DNA of 44,714 nucleotides. Source: an uncultured Bacteroidota bacterium. Its GTDB lineage: Bacteria; Bacteroidota; Bacteroidia; Flavobacteriales; Flavobacteriaceae. The translations under genes were made by a program, and so were the position numbers. Under the pieces are notes generated by a model, which saw only the letters and a list, made by a program, of their open reading frames with translations, made no database searches and had not been told where the DNA came from. Where the stretch lies: positions 1 to 44,714 of the forward strand of contig CAKZOC010000117.1 in the NCBI GenBank assembly GCA_937136025.1, given 5' to 3'. Every line of letters begins with the position of its first letter. The first letter of the stretch is position 1. Shown piece by piece: positions 15,724 to 25,219 of the stretch.

Positions 15724-16599
15724 ATGAAAACCAAAGGAACTTACTCGAGAATTATAGCCGGAACCATGACATGGGGGCAATGGGGCCGTCAGTTTTCCAA
15801 ATCCGAAATTTCAGCACTTATAGATGAATGTGTGCAGATGGGTATCACCACCTTTGATCATGCCGATATTTACGGAGGATATACCACCGAGGCAGAATTT
15901 GGAAAAGCCTTTGAAGATAGTGGCGTTCCACGGGAGAATCTGCAGTTTATCAGCAAGTGCGGGATACAGTACCCTTCCGATCAGCGTGAACTCAAAATCA
16001 AGCATTATGAGTACGGTACAGACTACATCATACATGCTGCGCTTGCGTCTTTAAAAAATCTCAGGACTGAATATCTCGACCTGCTTTTATTGCATCGTCC
16101 CAGCCCCCTAATGGATCCCGAAGAAGTAGCTGCTGCTTTTTCTGCGTTGCGGGACTCAGGTAAAGTCCGTTCTTTCGGAGTCTCGAATTTTACACCCTCT
16201 CAAATAGCCCTCATCGAATCAGCTGTACCGGTTGAGGCACACCAATTTGAGTGTTCCCTAACCGAAGATACCTCCCTTTGGAACGGGGTTTTGGATGATT
16301 GTATCATCCACGGGCGCACCACAATGTCATGGAGCCCCCTGGGTCGTTATTTCAGGGAACAGAACGAACAAAATACGCGGATATCCCAATGCCTGAAGCC
16401 GCTATGTAAGAAATACCAGGCGACGGAAAGTCAGCTTTTACTGGCATGGCTCCTCCGACATCCGGCCCGAATCCATCCGGTAGTCGGAACCACTCGGGGA
16501 ACACGTCTGAAAGAGTCGCTGGAGGCCATGCACCTGGATCTGGAGTTGCAGGACTGGTTTGCCATGCTTGTGGCGAGTCATGGAAAAAAAGTACCATAA
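15724..16599 (+). CDS. Aldo/keto reductase (YdhF-like)
   Basis: This is a 291-residue NADPH-dependent reductase with the (beta/alpha)8 fold. I prefer the start at 15724 over an upstream ATG at 15685 because MKTKGTYSRIIAGTMTWG begins at the usual first strand. The catalytic tetrad is complete: Asp45, Tyr50 (FDHADIYGGY), Lys78 (ISKCG) and His124 (LLLHRPS). The C-terminal half shows GKVRSFGVSNFTPSQI and the cofactor-binding HPVVGTT. Best resemblance is to E. coli YdhF-type oxidoreductases of unknown substrate. It is first in a short operon, 13 nt ahead of the SDR gene. Confidence 0.92.
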   Translation: MKTKGTYSRIIAGTMTWGQWGRQFSKSEISALIDECVQMGITTFDHADIYGGYTTEAEFGKAFEDSGVPRENLQFISKCGIQYPSDQRELKIKHYEYGTDYIIHAALASLKNLRTEYLDLLLLHRPSPLMDPEEVAAAFSALRDSGKVRSFGVSNFTPSQIALIESAVPVEAHQFECSLTEDTSLWNGVLDDCIIHGRTTMSWSPLGRYFREQNEQNTRISQCLKPLCKKYQATESQLLLAWLLRHPARIHPVVGTTRGTRLKESLEAMHLDLELQDWFAMLVASHGKKVP

Positions 16600-16612
16600 A
16601 CCAAAAGAAAAT

Positions 16613-17362
16613 ATGAATCGTACGGTTTTTATAACAGGGGCGAGTAGCGGTATAGGAAGGGCTACCGCAGAATTACTTGCCGAACAGGGGTTTCGGATTA
16701 TTGCCTGTGGGCGGAGGGAAGACCGCCTTAAAAAGTTCAAAGAGAAATGGGGAGATGCAGTGCATACCCTTTGTTTTGACGTGCGCGATAAGCGCGAAGT
16801 ATTTAGCGCCGTGGAATCACTGCCCGAGGCATTCAGGGAGATAGATATTCTGGTCAATAATGCAGGCAACGCCCATGGGATGGATACAATAGACCAGGGG
16901 AGTCTGGAAGACTGGGATGCCATGATCGATATCAATGTCAAGGGATTGCTCTATGTGACGAAGGCGCTGCTCCCTGTGATACTTAAATCGGAGAACCCCC
17001 ACATTATCAATATTGGATCTACGGCCGGGAAAGAAGTTTACCCCAAAGGGAACGTGTATTGCGCGAGTAAGTTTGCGGTGGACGCCATCAACCAGGCCCT
17101 TCGGATTGATTTGAATGAACACGGTGTACGCGTGGGGGCCGTGAATCCGGGGCTTGTTCAGACGGAATTCAGCGAGGTCCGCTTTAAAGGGGATTCTCCC
17201 AGGGCTTCTTCCGTGTATCAGGGATACCGCCCGCTCACCCCTGAAGATATTGCCGAAATCATCTTATTTGTAGTAAGCCGGCCTCCACATGTGAATATCG
17301 CCGATTTGGTGGTCATGCCAACCGATCAGGCGAGTAGTACCATTGTTCGTAAAACCAAATGA
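16613..17362 (+). CDS. Short-chain dehydrogenase/reductase
   Basis: This classical SDR has 249 residues from the chosen start at 16613; the longer frame from 16559 would run into the aldo/keto reductase gene. The cofactor motif is TGASSGIGRA (8-17) with a downstream GRRE that favours NADP(H). NNAG is at 82-85, and the catalytic Ser136, Tyr149 and Lys153 (YCASK) are present. It is similar in form to YdfG-type NADP-dependent 3-hydroxy-acid/serine dehydrogenases, but the substrate is not determined. The gene overlaps the following gene by 4 nt (ATGA). Confidence 0.93.
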   Translation: MNRTVFITGASSGIGRATAELLAEQGFRIIACGRREDRLKKFKEKWGDAVHTLCFDVRDKREVFSAVESLPEAFREIDILVNNAGNAHGMDTIDQGSLEDWDAMIDINVKGLLYVTKALLPVILKSENPHIINIGSTAGKEVYPKGNVYCASKFAVDAINQALRIDLNEHGVRVGAVNPGLVQTEFSEVRFKGDSPRASSVYQGYRPLTPEDIAEIILFVVSRPPHVNIADLVVMPTDQASSTIVRKTK

Positions 17363-18495
17363 TCAACAAACGACTGCTGATTAAAAATCTGCTCGCTCAT
17401 AATGACGAGAACAGTTTTTATGATAAAAAGCGGGTTATTGATATCAGTCGTAAGGAAGGAAAAGCCAAGTTTCTGAAACATGTTTGCGCTCTGGCAAACA
17501 GCAATCCCCGAAATCGTTCCTATATCGTCATAGGTGTTGAAGATGAGGATAATGAAATTCTTGGAGTTGATTTTTTTGACGACAGTAAAATCCAGAATCT
17601 GGTCAACGCCTACCTGGATAACCCCCCTTTGATTTCTTATGAAAACGTCCTTTTTCCCAATCTGCCTGAAGGACGCGTAGTTGGCCTGGTCACGATAAGC
17701 TCTTCCGGTAAAATTTGTTCCCTGAGACGAAACATCTGGAAGTACTATGGTGGAGCTGTTTTTTTCAGGGAGGGAAGCATCAGTATGCCGAAGCATTTTG
17801 ACATCTCCCTGAAAGATACTAACGCGACCACTGTAGCGCAAATTGAACGTCATGCCCGGAACAATATAGAACTGACCCTGGATGGGGTTATCGATTTCAT
17901 CAACTACCGGCACAAAGACCTGAGCAGTCATTACAAGGTCTTTAAAGAACAGTTTGTGGTCTGTTGGGCGGGGAATAGAAAAGAGGTGCGGGATGCGGTG
18001 TACTTCTCCAGGGTGGATATTGAACTGATAAACGAACAGGTAAAACTGTTTTATTCTTCACTGGATGAAGTCGCCATTGAATGGGACGCGGATTCATTCT
18101 ATATCACCGAGTACATCTATCTGGGTCTGGACGATCTCAAGCGTTATTATCCATTGGAAAAAGTAACTATTGAGTTTGCCGACAATGGAACATATCAGAT
18201 GTTTGGAGAACTTATTTTTGATCCGCCCCAATACGAGCGGAAGACCCTGTACCATATTTTGAACACAAACAAAGCGCTGCTGAGAAAACTTGGAAAAGGG
18301 GTAGCCCTTAAACCTTCCGAATTCAAGGATCTTCAGCGCTTTCCGGCGACACTGCTCATATGTTATCTCAACGGTTTTGAGGAGGCCGAAGAGCTTTTAC
18401 AGGCATCCCGCGGAGTTCTGAAAAATATCGATTTGGAAATTTACCAGTCGCTTAAGGAAGCCCTTCGGATTCTTCGAAAAGTACGCTATAATTAA
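17359..18495 (+). CDS. AlbA_2/Schlafen-like putative nucleic-acid or ATP-binding protein
   Basis: The 378-residue protein has an N-terminal domain (about 20-150) that resembles the AlbA_2 fold: SRKEGKAKFLKHVCALANSN, YIVIGVEDEDNEILGVDFF, and RVVGLVTISSS. The usual AN-x-x-GG motif is replaced by ANSNPRN, so it is a divergent member. The rest (about 160-378) is a mixed alpha/beta region that I do not recognise. Such proteins are often annotated as 'ATP-binding protein' in Flavobacteria and their role is unknown. It overlaps the SDR gene by 4 nt, so it is the third gene of this operon, and it ends 1 nt from the convergent amylosucrase-like gene. Confidence 0.72.
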   Translation: MINKRLLIKNLLAHNDENSFYDKKRVIDISRKEGKAKFLKHVCALANSNPRNRSYIVIGVEDEDNEILGVDFFDDSKIQNLVNAYLDNPPLISYENVLFPNLPEGRVVGLVTISSSGKICSLRRNIWKYYGGAVFFREGSISMPKHFDISLKDTNATTVAQIERHARNNIELTLDGVIDFINYRHKDLSSHYKVFKEQFVVCWAGNRKEVRDAVYFSRVDIELINEQVKLFYSSLDEVAIEWDADSFYITEYIYLGLDDLKRYYPLEKVTIEFADNGTYQMFGELIFDPPQYERKTLYHILNTNKALLRKLGKGVALKPSEFKDLQRFPATLLICYLNGFEEAEELLQASRGVLKNIDLEIYQSLKEALRILRKVRYN

Positions 18496-18496
18496 T

Positions 18497-20437
18497 TCAG
18501 TATTTGCGTAGCCAGAGAAGTTCGGCAGGAGGTAATTCAAGCAGACCACTCCGGACTTTTTTCGTTTTTCCGTCGATGAGGTTGTGAAATTGCCCTTCGC
18601 GCATATACCCCAATGCCCCCAGCAGGGCTGTACGGACGACCTGAGGGCTCTCATCAAAATTAGCGAGGATCAGAATCCCATTGTCGGTTTCCCCATCCCT
18701 TTCAAAGACGAGCAGGTGATTGTTTCCAGAATCGTGGTAGTGTACGCTGCAGACATCTGCCAGGCCAGGTTGCTGTTTGCGCAGGGCGATCAGGTGCTGA
18801 AGCCCAAAGTAAATACGGGAGGCGTGATTTTTTTCAGAGGACAAGCCGGATACGGTATCCCAGTCGTGGATGGGCCGGTTGATCCAACGACTGTCCATCA
18901 TCTTATCGGCTTCCTCCATATAGGAATAGTCATTTAACATTCCTATTTCGTCCCCGGCATAAATGAGGGGTATGCCCGGAGCTGCAAGAATAATTCCATA
19001 CAGCATCAGAATTTTAGCTTCTGCCGAGCTTATTTTTAAGGCATCTTCCTCTTCGAGGGCACGCTCCAGGCCCAAAAGCGAAGCGGTACTCCCTGTGATC
19101 CGACCATCCCCTGTAAAGGGATTATACATAAATACGGCTCCTTTGGCCGGACTCCAGTCCAGGCGCTGGCAGAAATAGTCGAGCAGGAACCTTCGATGCG
19201 TTTGCGGGTCCCAACCCAGGGCGGAGATATGCGAGTCGTCAAAACCCAGACCGATATCATCATGACACCGGACATAGTTAATCCAGGTGGATGGATCGGG
19301 TTTAGGGGGCAGATTTCCGAGGCTCTGTCGCAACAAACGGGTCTTTTTGGTGGCTACAGAATTCCACAAACAAGCCATAAAGGTGGCGTTGTAAGCGATC
19401 TCACATTCATTGCCTTCGAGGATACCCTTCCCGAAATACGCGACAATCTCGTCAGGAGCCACGATGGCCTCTGCCAGGATAATAACCCCGGGAGCCACTA
19501 CCTGAAGACAGAGTCTGAACAAAGCGACCAGCCGATGCGCTTCGGGGAGATTCTGGGAGGTTGTCCCCATTTTTTTCCACAGGAACGCCAGGGCGTCAAA
19601 CCGGATTACATCCACTCCTTTATTGGAGAGCTCCAGCAGGTTTTCCAGCATGGAGAGGAATACCGCGGGGTTGGTGTAATTCAAATCCCATTGATAGTTA
19701 TTGAATACAGTCATGACCCAGCGCTCCATTTGGGGGCAGAAAGTAAAATTCCCCGGAGCGGTTTCTGGAAATACTTCGGGTAAACTCTGCTCAAAAAGGT
19801 CCGGTATATTTCTGTCCGGAAAAGTATAATAATACTCCTGGTACTTCAGGTTGCCGGCCTTGGCTTCAAGGGCCCATGGGAACTCATCTGAGGTGTGGTT
19901 CACCACAAAATCGAGCATCAGACAAATACCCTTTTCCCGGAATGCGGCTGTAAGGCTGATAAAGTCCTGATCCGTCCCGTACCTCGGATCAATTTCTGTA
20001 TAACTGTTTACGGCATATCCTCCGTCATTGGGGCCGGAAGGTCTTTTGGTGATGGGCATCAGGTGCAGGAAGTTGATGCCAAGGGCTTCGAAATAGGGGA
20101 TTCTTTCTTTGAGTTTTTTGAGGTCGCCACAAAACCGGTCTACATAAAGCTGCATGCCTGCCCAGGCCCCGGACTGATACCAGTTTCCATCGCCCTGCCG
20201 CTGTAAATCCTGATGCTTTAATTCCGCAGGGCGGTTTTTGAAGCCGTCCGCCAGGAGTTTTTGAAGACTTTTAAAGGAGGCCGTATGCCTTGTCTCGGGA
20301 TAGAGGGAAAAGAATAATTCCTGAATCAGGGTGAAATTGGCTCCCCGTCTTTTTTCAAATAACTGAGTCAGCTTCCGGGGGGTAGGTTTACTTCCGGGTT
20401 TTCCAGCAAGGATTTTGTGAATGGCTGCCTGATTCAT
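18497..20437 (-). CDS. Amylosucrase / sucrose hydrolase-type GH13 enzyme
   Basis: This 646-residue protein matches the amylosucrase subfamily over its full length. It has a helical N-terminal domain (about 1-90), the (beta/alpha)8 barrel and a C-terminal beta domain. Catalytic residues are Asp281 (IRFDALAF), Glu323 (LAEAIV) and the HDD at 392-394. Asp138 (NDGGYAVNSY) and Arg517 (MDSRWINRP) correspond to the sucrose-pocket salt bridge known in Neisseria polysaccharea amylosucrase. The enzyme should split sucrose, either building alpha-1,4-glucan (amylosucrase) or hydrolysing it; sequence reading cannot separate these. No signal peptide is seen. It overlaps the upstream fructokinase gene by 4 nt, which fits release of fructose. 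Confidence 0.88.
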   Translation of the reverse strand: MNQAAIHKILAGKPGSKPTPRKLTQLFEKRRGANFTLIQELFFSLYPETRHTASFKSLQKLLADGFKNRPAELKHQDLQRQGDGNWYQSGAWAGMQLYVDRFCGDLKKLKERIPYFEALGINFLHLMPITKRPSGPNDGGYAVNSYTEIDPRYGTDQDFISLTAAFREKGICLMLDFVVNHTSDEFPWALEAKAGNLKYQEYYYTFPDRNIPDLFEQSLPEVFPETAPGNFTFCPQMERWVMTVFNNYQWDLNYTNPAVFLSMLENLLELSNKGVDVIRFDALAFLWKKMGTTSQNLPEAHRLVALFRLCLQVVAPGVIILAEAIVAPDEIVAYFGKGILEGNECEIAYNATFMACLWNSVATKKTRLLRQSLGNLPPKPDPSTWINYVRCHDDIGLGFDDSHISALGWDPQTHRRFLLDYFCQRLDWSPAKGAVFMYNPFTGDGRITGSTASLLGLERALEEEDALKISSAEAKILMLYGIILAAPGIPLIYAGDEIGMLNDYSYMEEADKMMDSRWINRPIHDWDTVSGLSSEKNHASRIYFGLQHLIALRKQQPGLADVCSVHYHDSGNNHLLVFERDGETDNGILILANFDESPQVVRTALLGALGYMREGQFHNLIDGKTKKVRSGLLELPPAELLWLRKY

Positions 20438-21387
20438 TTCAGGGCGGCCTTAAGATCGTCCTGATTCGGCAAAGAGGGTATGGCCCCAAATTGAGTGGTG
20501 GTTAAGGCGCCTGCAGCATTCGCTGTCCGGACCATTTCCATAAGAAATTCAAAATTCCCCATAACCTCCGACGGATCCTCCAGAGCTGAGAGCAGATAGA
20601 GGAGGCAGCCGATAAACGCGTCTCCTGCTCCGGTAGTATCCACGGCCTCAACGGCAATACTCGGGATAATGCCGTGGCGGGTCCCCGTACTGAGATAGGT
20701 GCCTTCTTTACCCAGTGTAATGACGATCGCTTCCGTGCCCAGGTTGTGGAGTACTGTACACGCTTCCATCAGGTCTTCCTTACCGCTGAGCAGCTGGGCC
20801 TCTTCCAATGAAAACTTACACAAATGCGATTTCTCGATGAATGGAATGCATTTTTTGATAAATGCTTCTTCCTTCCGCTTCCATAAATCCTGTCTGAAAT
20901 TCGGATCAAAACTGATAAAGGCGCGTTCGGTCAGACCGTCGAAGAAATAGTGTCCGTATGCAGATTCCAGAGGTCCGCCAAGCAGGGCCGTAGCCGCGCC
21001 GAGATGCAACATGTTCCCTTTAAATTCAGATTTTATTTTTGGCAGGTACTTCAGTTCCCGATCGGCCCCACGACTGAAGACAAAATCCCGTTCTCCATTT
21101 TCAGCGATAGAAACAAAGGCCAGGGTGGTAAAAGTATCCGTTTTCTGAAGGTGCCGCGTGTCTACTTCATTTTCCACCAGAATCTGTTCCAGAAAATTTC
21201 CAAAGGGGTCATCTCCAATACAGCCTATAAAAGTGCTGCTTCCCCCCAGTCTTGAAATAGCACAGGCGACATTGGCCGGAGCACCGCCTGGTTTTTTCGT
21301 AAATACAGAAGCTTTCCTCAGATCACTTCCCTGGTTTTCCGCTACAAAATCGATAAGCAACTCCCCGATACAAAAGATTTTCTTCAT
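20434..21387 (-). CDS. PfkB family carbohydrate kinase, probable fructokinase
   Basis: The 317-residue ribokinase-family kinase has the first signature KKPGGAPANVACAISRLGG (about 31-49) and the second signature AVDTTGAGDAFIG, which holds the catalytic Asp and anion hole. The N-terminal CIGELLIDFV is typical of fructokinases. It should phosphorylate fructose to fructose 6-phosphate with ATP in the cytosol. It is co-oriented with and overlaps (ATGA) the amylosucrase-like gene, so fructose from sucrose splitting is the likely substrate. 2-Keto-3-deoxygluconate or other sugars cannot be excluded from motifs alone. Confidence 0.88.
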   Translation of the reverse strand: MKKIFCIGELLIDFVAENQGSDLRKASVFTKKPGGAPANVACAISRLGGSSTFIGCIGDDPFGNFLEQILVENEVDTRHLQKTDTFTTLAFVSIAENGERDFVFSRGADRELKYLPKIKSEFKGNMLHLGAATALLGGPLESAYGHYFFDGLTERAFISFDPNFRQDLWKRKEEAFIKKCIPFIEKSHLCKFSLEEAQLLSGKEDLMEACTVLHNLGTEAIVITLGKEGTYLSTGTRHGIIPSIAVEAVDTTGAGDAFIGCLLYLLSALEDPSEVMGNFEFLMEMVRTANAAGALTTTQFGAIPSLPNQDDLKAALK

Positions 21388-21451
21388 TTCTTTTCTGCAT
21401 TAAGCCGTGCCGAACCTCGCAGGTGGAGGCTGGCAATAGTGGCTACTTTCA

Positions 21452-21946
21452 TTAAAACCGCTTCCCGACTAAAATCCCCACCCTTGGGTATGCCTCAGAG
21501 ATATTGTCGTTATTGACCAGGTTTCTCCCCAATCCCAAAAATAATTCCGCAACCCAACCTATGGCGTTGATAAATTTTCCGCCTATCGCCAGTCCGAGCC
21601 CTGCCCCAAACTCGGTATCGGATTCAAAATTCCTTTCGGAAAAGAAATTTGCATTGCCTTCGACAAAAAAACCCGCCGCTCTCTTTTTTCCAAAATACAA
21701 GCGGTAATACGGGATGGCGGCAAAACGGTAATCGATATTGTTGTCCAGGGCGAAACCTGCAGAAATCCCTATTGCTGAGTCATCCCTCAGCATTCGCTCA
21801 TAGGTTATTTCCGCAAACCCGGCCAATAAATAGGCCGCATTGATTTTTAATTCGTTATCGCCTGGGTAGTCCGGGGTATCTTCCTGCGCCTGTAAATACA
21901 TGCCCGGGGAAAAGAGCAGGGCTAAAAAAAGAATAAAACACTTCAT
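21452..21946 (-). CDS. Small outer-membrane beta-barrel-like secreted protein
   Basis: The 164 residues start with a signal peptide (MKCFILFLALLFSPGMYLQA, cut before QED). The rest has alternating hydrophobic strands with aromatic ends (AAYLLAGFAEITYERML, YRFAAIPYYRLYFG, GFFVEGNANFFSE, GLGLAIGGKF, PRVGILVGKRF). The C-terminal Phe and the eight or so strands suggest a small outer-membrane barrel or porin-like protein of the DUF3575/OmpW size class. It ends 64 nt upstream of the fructokinase gene on the same strand, so they could be co-transcribed. The function is unknown. Confidence 0.75.
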   Translation of the reverse strand: MKCFILFLALLFSPGMYLQAQEDTPDYPGDNELKINAAYLLAGFAEITYERMLRDDSAIGISAGFALDNNIDYRFAAIPYYRLYFGKKRAAGFFVEGNANFFSERNFESDTEFGAGLGLAIGGKFINAIGWVAELFLGLGRNLVNNDNISEAYPRVGILVGKRF

Positions 21947-22227
21947 TGCTAAAAGCTATTACTTGACTCTTCTGGATTTCATAACGTACCTCAGGCAGCT
22001 CATATTCAGGGGTTAATTCCCGTTTAGCTTCCCGTGATAAAGCGATTGTGGATCGCTACAAAGACTTATGAGGAAAAGTAGTCAGAAAACGGTTTTAAGC
22101 CAAAAAAATCAGGACAAATATCCCTTTCGTTTTTCGTAAAATAAACGCGTCGCCGTACCTTTCCGAAAAGGTAATTCAATGCAGTCTTATGTGCGCTGAA
22201 TTATGATGGCTTGCCTTTAACATTCCT
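21947..22227. other. Divergent intergenic region with two hairpins
   Basis: This 281-nt gap separates the minus-strand barrel gene from the plus-strand phosphoesterase gene. It holds a 6-bp hairpin (AGCGAT/ATCGCT, 22041-22057) and a second inverted repeat (TACCTTT/AAAGGTA, 22156-22173). The second overlaps a weak plus-strand promoter-like arrangement (TTC, 20 nt, TACCTTTC). No ORF or RNA gene is evident. Confidence 0.4.
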
Positions 22228-22953
22228 ATGAGAACAATAGTTTTTGGAGATATTCACGGAGGCTTGCGGGCTTTGAAAAATCTATTGAAAAAAACAGATC
22301 CTGCTCCGGAAGACCTCCTGCTTTTTTTGGGGGACTATGTAGACGGCTGGAGCGATGCGGCGGGAACCCTCGATTTTCTAATGGAATTGCGGAAGGAACG
22401 AAGATGCCTTTTTCTCCGGGGGAATCACGACCAACTCTGTCTTCAATGGCTAAGCTCCGGAATGGAAAACCCCCTCTGGCTAAAGGCCGGGGGCCTCACG
22501 ACTCAAAAATCGTATACAGGTTTGGGAATCGCTACACGAAAAAAGCATATGCGTTTTCTGGAATCCCTTCAGGATTATTATCTGGACCGGAACAACCGTC
22601 TGTATGTTCATGCGGGATTCACGAATCCCAAGGGGGTCCTGCAGGAGTACTTCCCCAAGAACTTTTATTGGGATCGAACCCTGTGGGAAATGGCATTGTC
22701 ATTAAATCCTGAACTGTCTTCAGAGGATAAATTCTATCCTGCCCGATTGAAGCAGTATAAAGAGATTTTTATAGGGCATACGGCCCTCTCTAAGATTGGG
22801 ATTACTATACCGCTAAAAGCGGGAAATGTTTGGAATGTAGATACCGGGGCGGCGCATATGGGCCCTCTTTCCGCCCTGGAGGTTCAGACCAAAAAGTTCT
22901 GGCAGTCGGAACCGGTACACCTGCTTTATCCGGGCGAGGTGGGCAGAAACTGA
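22228..22953 (+). CDS. PPP-family metallophosphoesterase
   Basis: The 241-residue enzyme carries the PPP/calcineurin-like metal motifs in order: GDIHG (Asp8, His10), GDYVDGW (Asp36), RGNHDQ (Asn66, His67), then GHTAL and NVDTGAAHMG near the end. It has no signal peptide, so it should be cytosolic. Relatives include bacterial Ser/Thr phosphatases (PrpA/PrpB) and ApaH-type diadenosine tetraphosphatases. The GDxVDGW variant, in place of GDxVDRG, and the Asp after GNH leave the substrate open. It is transcribed alone, with a long gap to the next gene. Confidence 0.88.
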   Translation: MRTIVFGDIHGGLRALKNLLKKTDPAPEDLLLFLGDYVDGWSDAAGTLDFLMELRKERRCLFLRGNHDQLCLQWLSSGMENPLWLKAGGLTTQKSYTGLGIATRKKHMRFLESLQDYYLDRNNRLYVHAGFTNPKGVLQEYFPKNFYWDRTLWEMALSLNPELSSEDKFYPARLKQYKEIFIGHTALSKIGITIPLKAGNVWNVDTGAAHMGPLSALEVQTKKFWQSEPVHLLYPGEVGRN

Positions 22954-23223
22954 GCTTTCTTCTAAAAAAGTGTTTTCAAAACAACTCTAAAACAACCCGG
23001 GTCTGGTGCAAAAACAGTTCAGGCCCATCTTCCAATTTGGTCAGTCATACAAAGATGTATGCCGCTTATACAAATCCGTTGTGAACGGGCTTAAAAAATC
23101 CTGAATTTACGTCAAAACCACTTTGGGAGCCCCCCTTTTCAATATTCAGAAAAGTTTCTCACTCCTACTGCAGAAGGCTTCCGAAAAAGGGGTTTTTATT
23201 TTGGATTAGTTTGGTTAGTTTTT

Positions 23224-23270
23224 AAAAATCCGTTTTGACCCGCTAAGCTGTCAGAGCGGATTTTTTATGT
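23224..23270 (+). terminator. Rho-independent terminator
   Basis: A 16-bp stem with two G-U pairs (AAAAATCCGTTTTGAC at 23224-23239 with GTCAGAGCGGATTTTT at 23250-23265) closes a 10-nt loop and runs into T residues. It would end plus-strand transcripts from the phosphoesterase gene or from an RNA in the gap. The A-rich left arm may also let it work on the minus strand. Confidence 0.75.
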
Positions 23271-23326
23271 GTCTGTCTTACCGGCAAACCGGGGCTGTGT
23301 TTCCAAAAGATTTCAACCCGCCGAAA

Positions 23327-23362
23327 AAAAAGCCAGCCCCGGAATTCCGGGGCTGGCTTTTT
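23327..23362. terminator. Bidirectional terminator, perfect 36-bp palindrome
   Basis: Two perfect 18-nt arms meet at GGAATTCC (centre 23344/23345). Each arm has a GC-rich core (GCCAGCCCC) and ends in A or T runs. On the minus strand it lies 24 nt after the aldehyde dehydrogenase stop and is followed by a run of eight T, so it terminates that gene; it also backs up the plus-strand terminator. Confidence 0.9.
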
Positions 23363-23385
23363 CGAAAGAATCTTGTAGGAAATCT

Positions 23386-24939
<1,554 letters not shown>

Positions 24940-24975
24940 AATTCGGGGTGTTTAAGATGTATTGTGAAATTGCCG

Positions 24976-24983
24976 CAAATTTA
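24976..24983 (-). promoter_or_regulatory. Candidate -7 box for the ALDH7 gene
   Basis: The minus strand reads TAAATTTG, an exact TAnnTTTG match, 36 nt before the start codon. A CTG that could stand in for the TTG -33 element lies 22 nt upstream. It suggests that the gene is transcribed on its own rather than only by read-through from the dioxygenase gene. Confidence 0.42.
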
Positions 24984-25071
24984 CAAAATCTATCGGGGGT
25001 ACCGGCAGGAGCCCGGGAAAATCTTTTCAGGGGTGGAAATACTTTTGAAAACAGCCTCAGGAGGTTTTGTT

Positions 25072-25099
25072 CCGCAGGAATCCTGTGCGAATCCTGCGG
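25072..25099. repeat. GC-rich inverted repeat between HAO and ALDH7 genes
   Basis: CCGCAGGA (25072-25079) and TCCTGCGG (25092-25099) are perfect 8-bp arms around a 12-nt loop. The sequence AATCCTG also occurs twice inside it. No T-run follows on either strand, so it is not a typical terminator. It may be a 3' stem of the dioxygenase mRNA or a protein-binding site. Confidence 0.4.
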
Positions 25100-25219
25100 T
25101 ACGCTAAGGGCTATGATTGTAAATAAGAACCCCGGATCTGGAAACAGGTAAAGCTGCCTCACGTGCCAAACGGATGCGTATGGGGCGTATATCCCATGGG
25201 TTACCGGCTTGTTTTTGTA

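Larger units (their letters stand above)
22954..23385. other. 432-nt intergenic region between convergent genes, possible 3' UTR or sRNA
   Basis: The phosphoesterase gene (+) and the aldehyde dehydrogenase gene (-) converge across this long gap. I find no convincing protein-coding frame here. Two terminator-type hairpins lie at its right end (23224-23265 and 23327-23362). The first is about 270 nt after the phosphoesterase stop, longer than a usual 3' UTR, so a small RNA ending there is possible. No clear TAnnTTTG promoter was found for it. Confidence 0.45.

Noticed and set aside
17359..18495. AlbA_2-like protein as part of a defence system
   Set aside because: Schlafen-like proteins can be defence-linked, but the neighbours are an AKR and an SDR, and no nuclease, toxin or mobility gene is nearby.
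22830..23084. 84-codon plus-strand frame overlapping the end of the phosphoesterase gene
   Set aside because: Mostly out-of-frame reading of the phosphoesterase gene; no start signal or domain.
24948..25151. 67-codon plus-strand frame in the HAO-ALDH7 gap
   Set aside because: No motif, no promoter in that direction, and it covers the ALDH7 promoter and a GC-rich stem; more likely noncoding.
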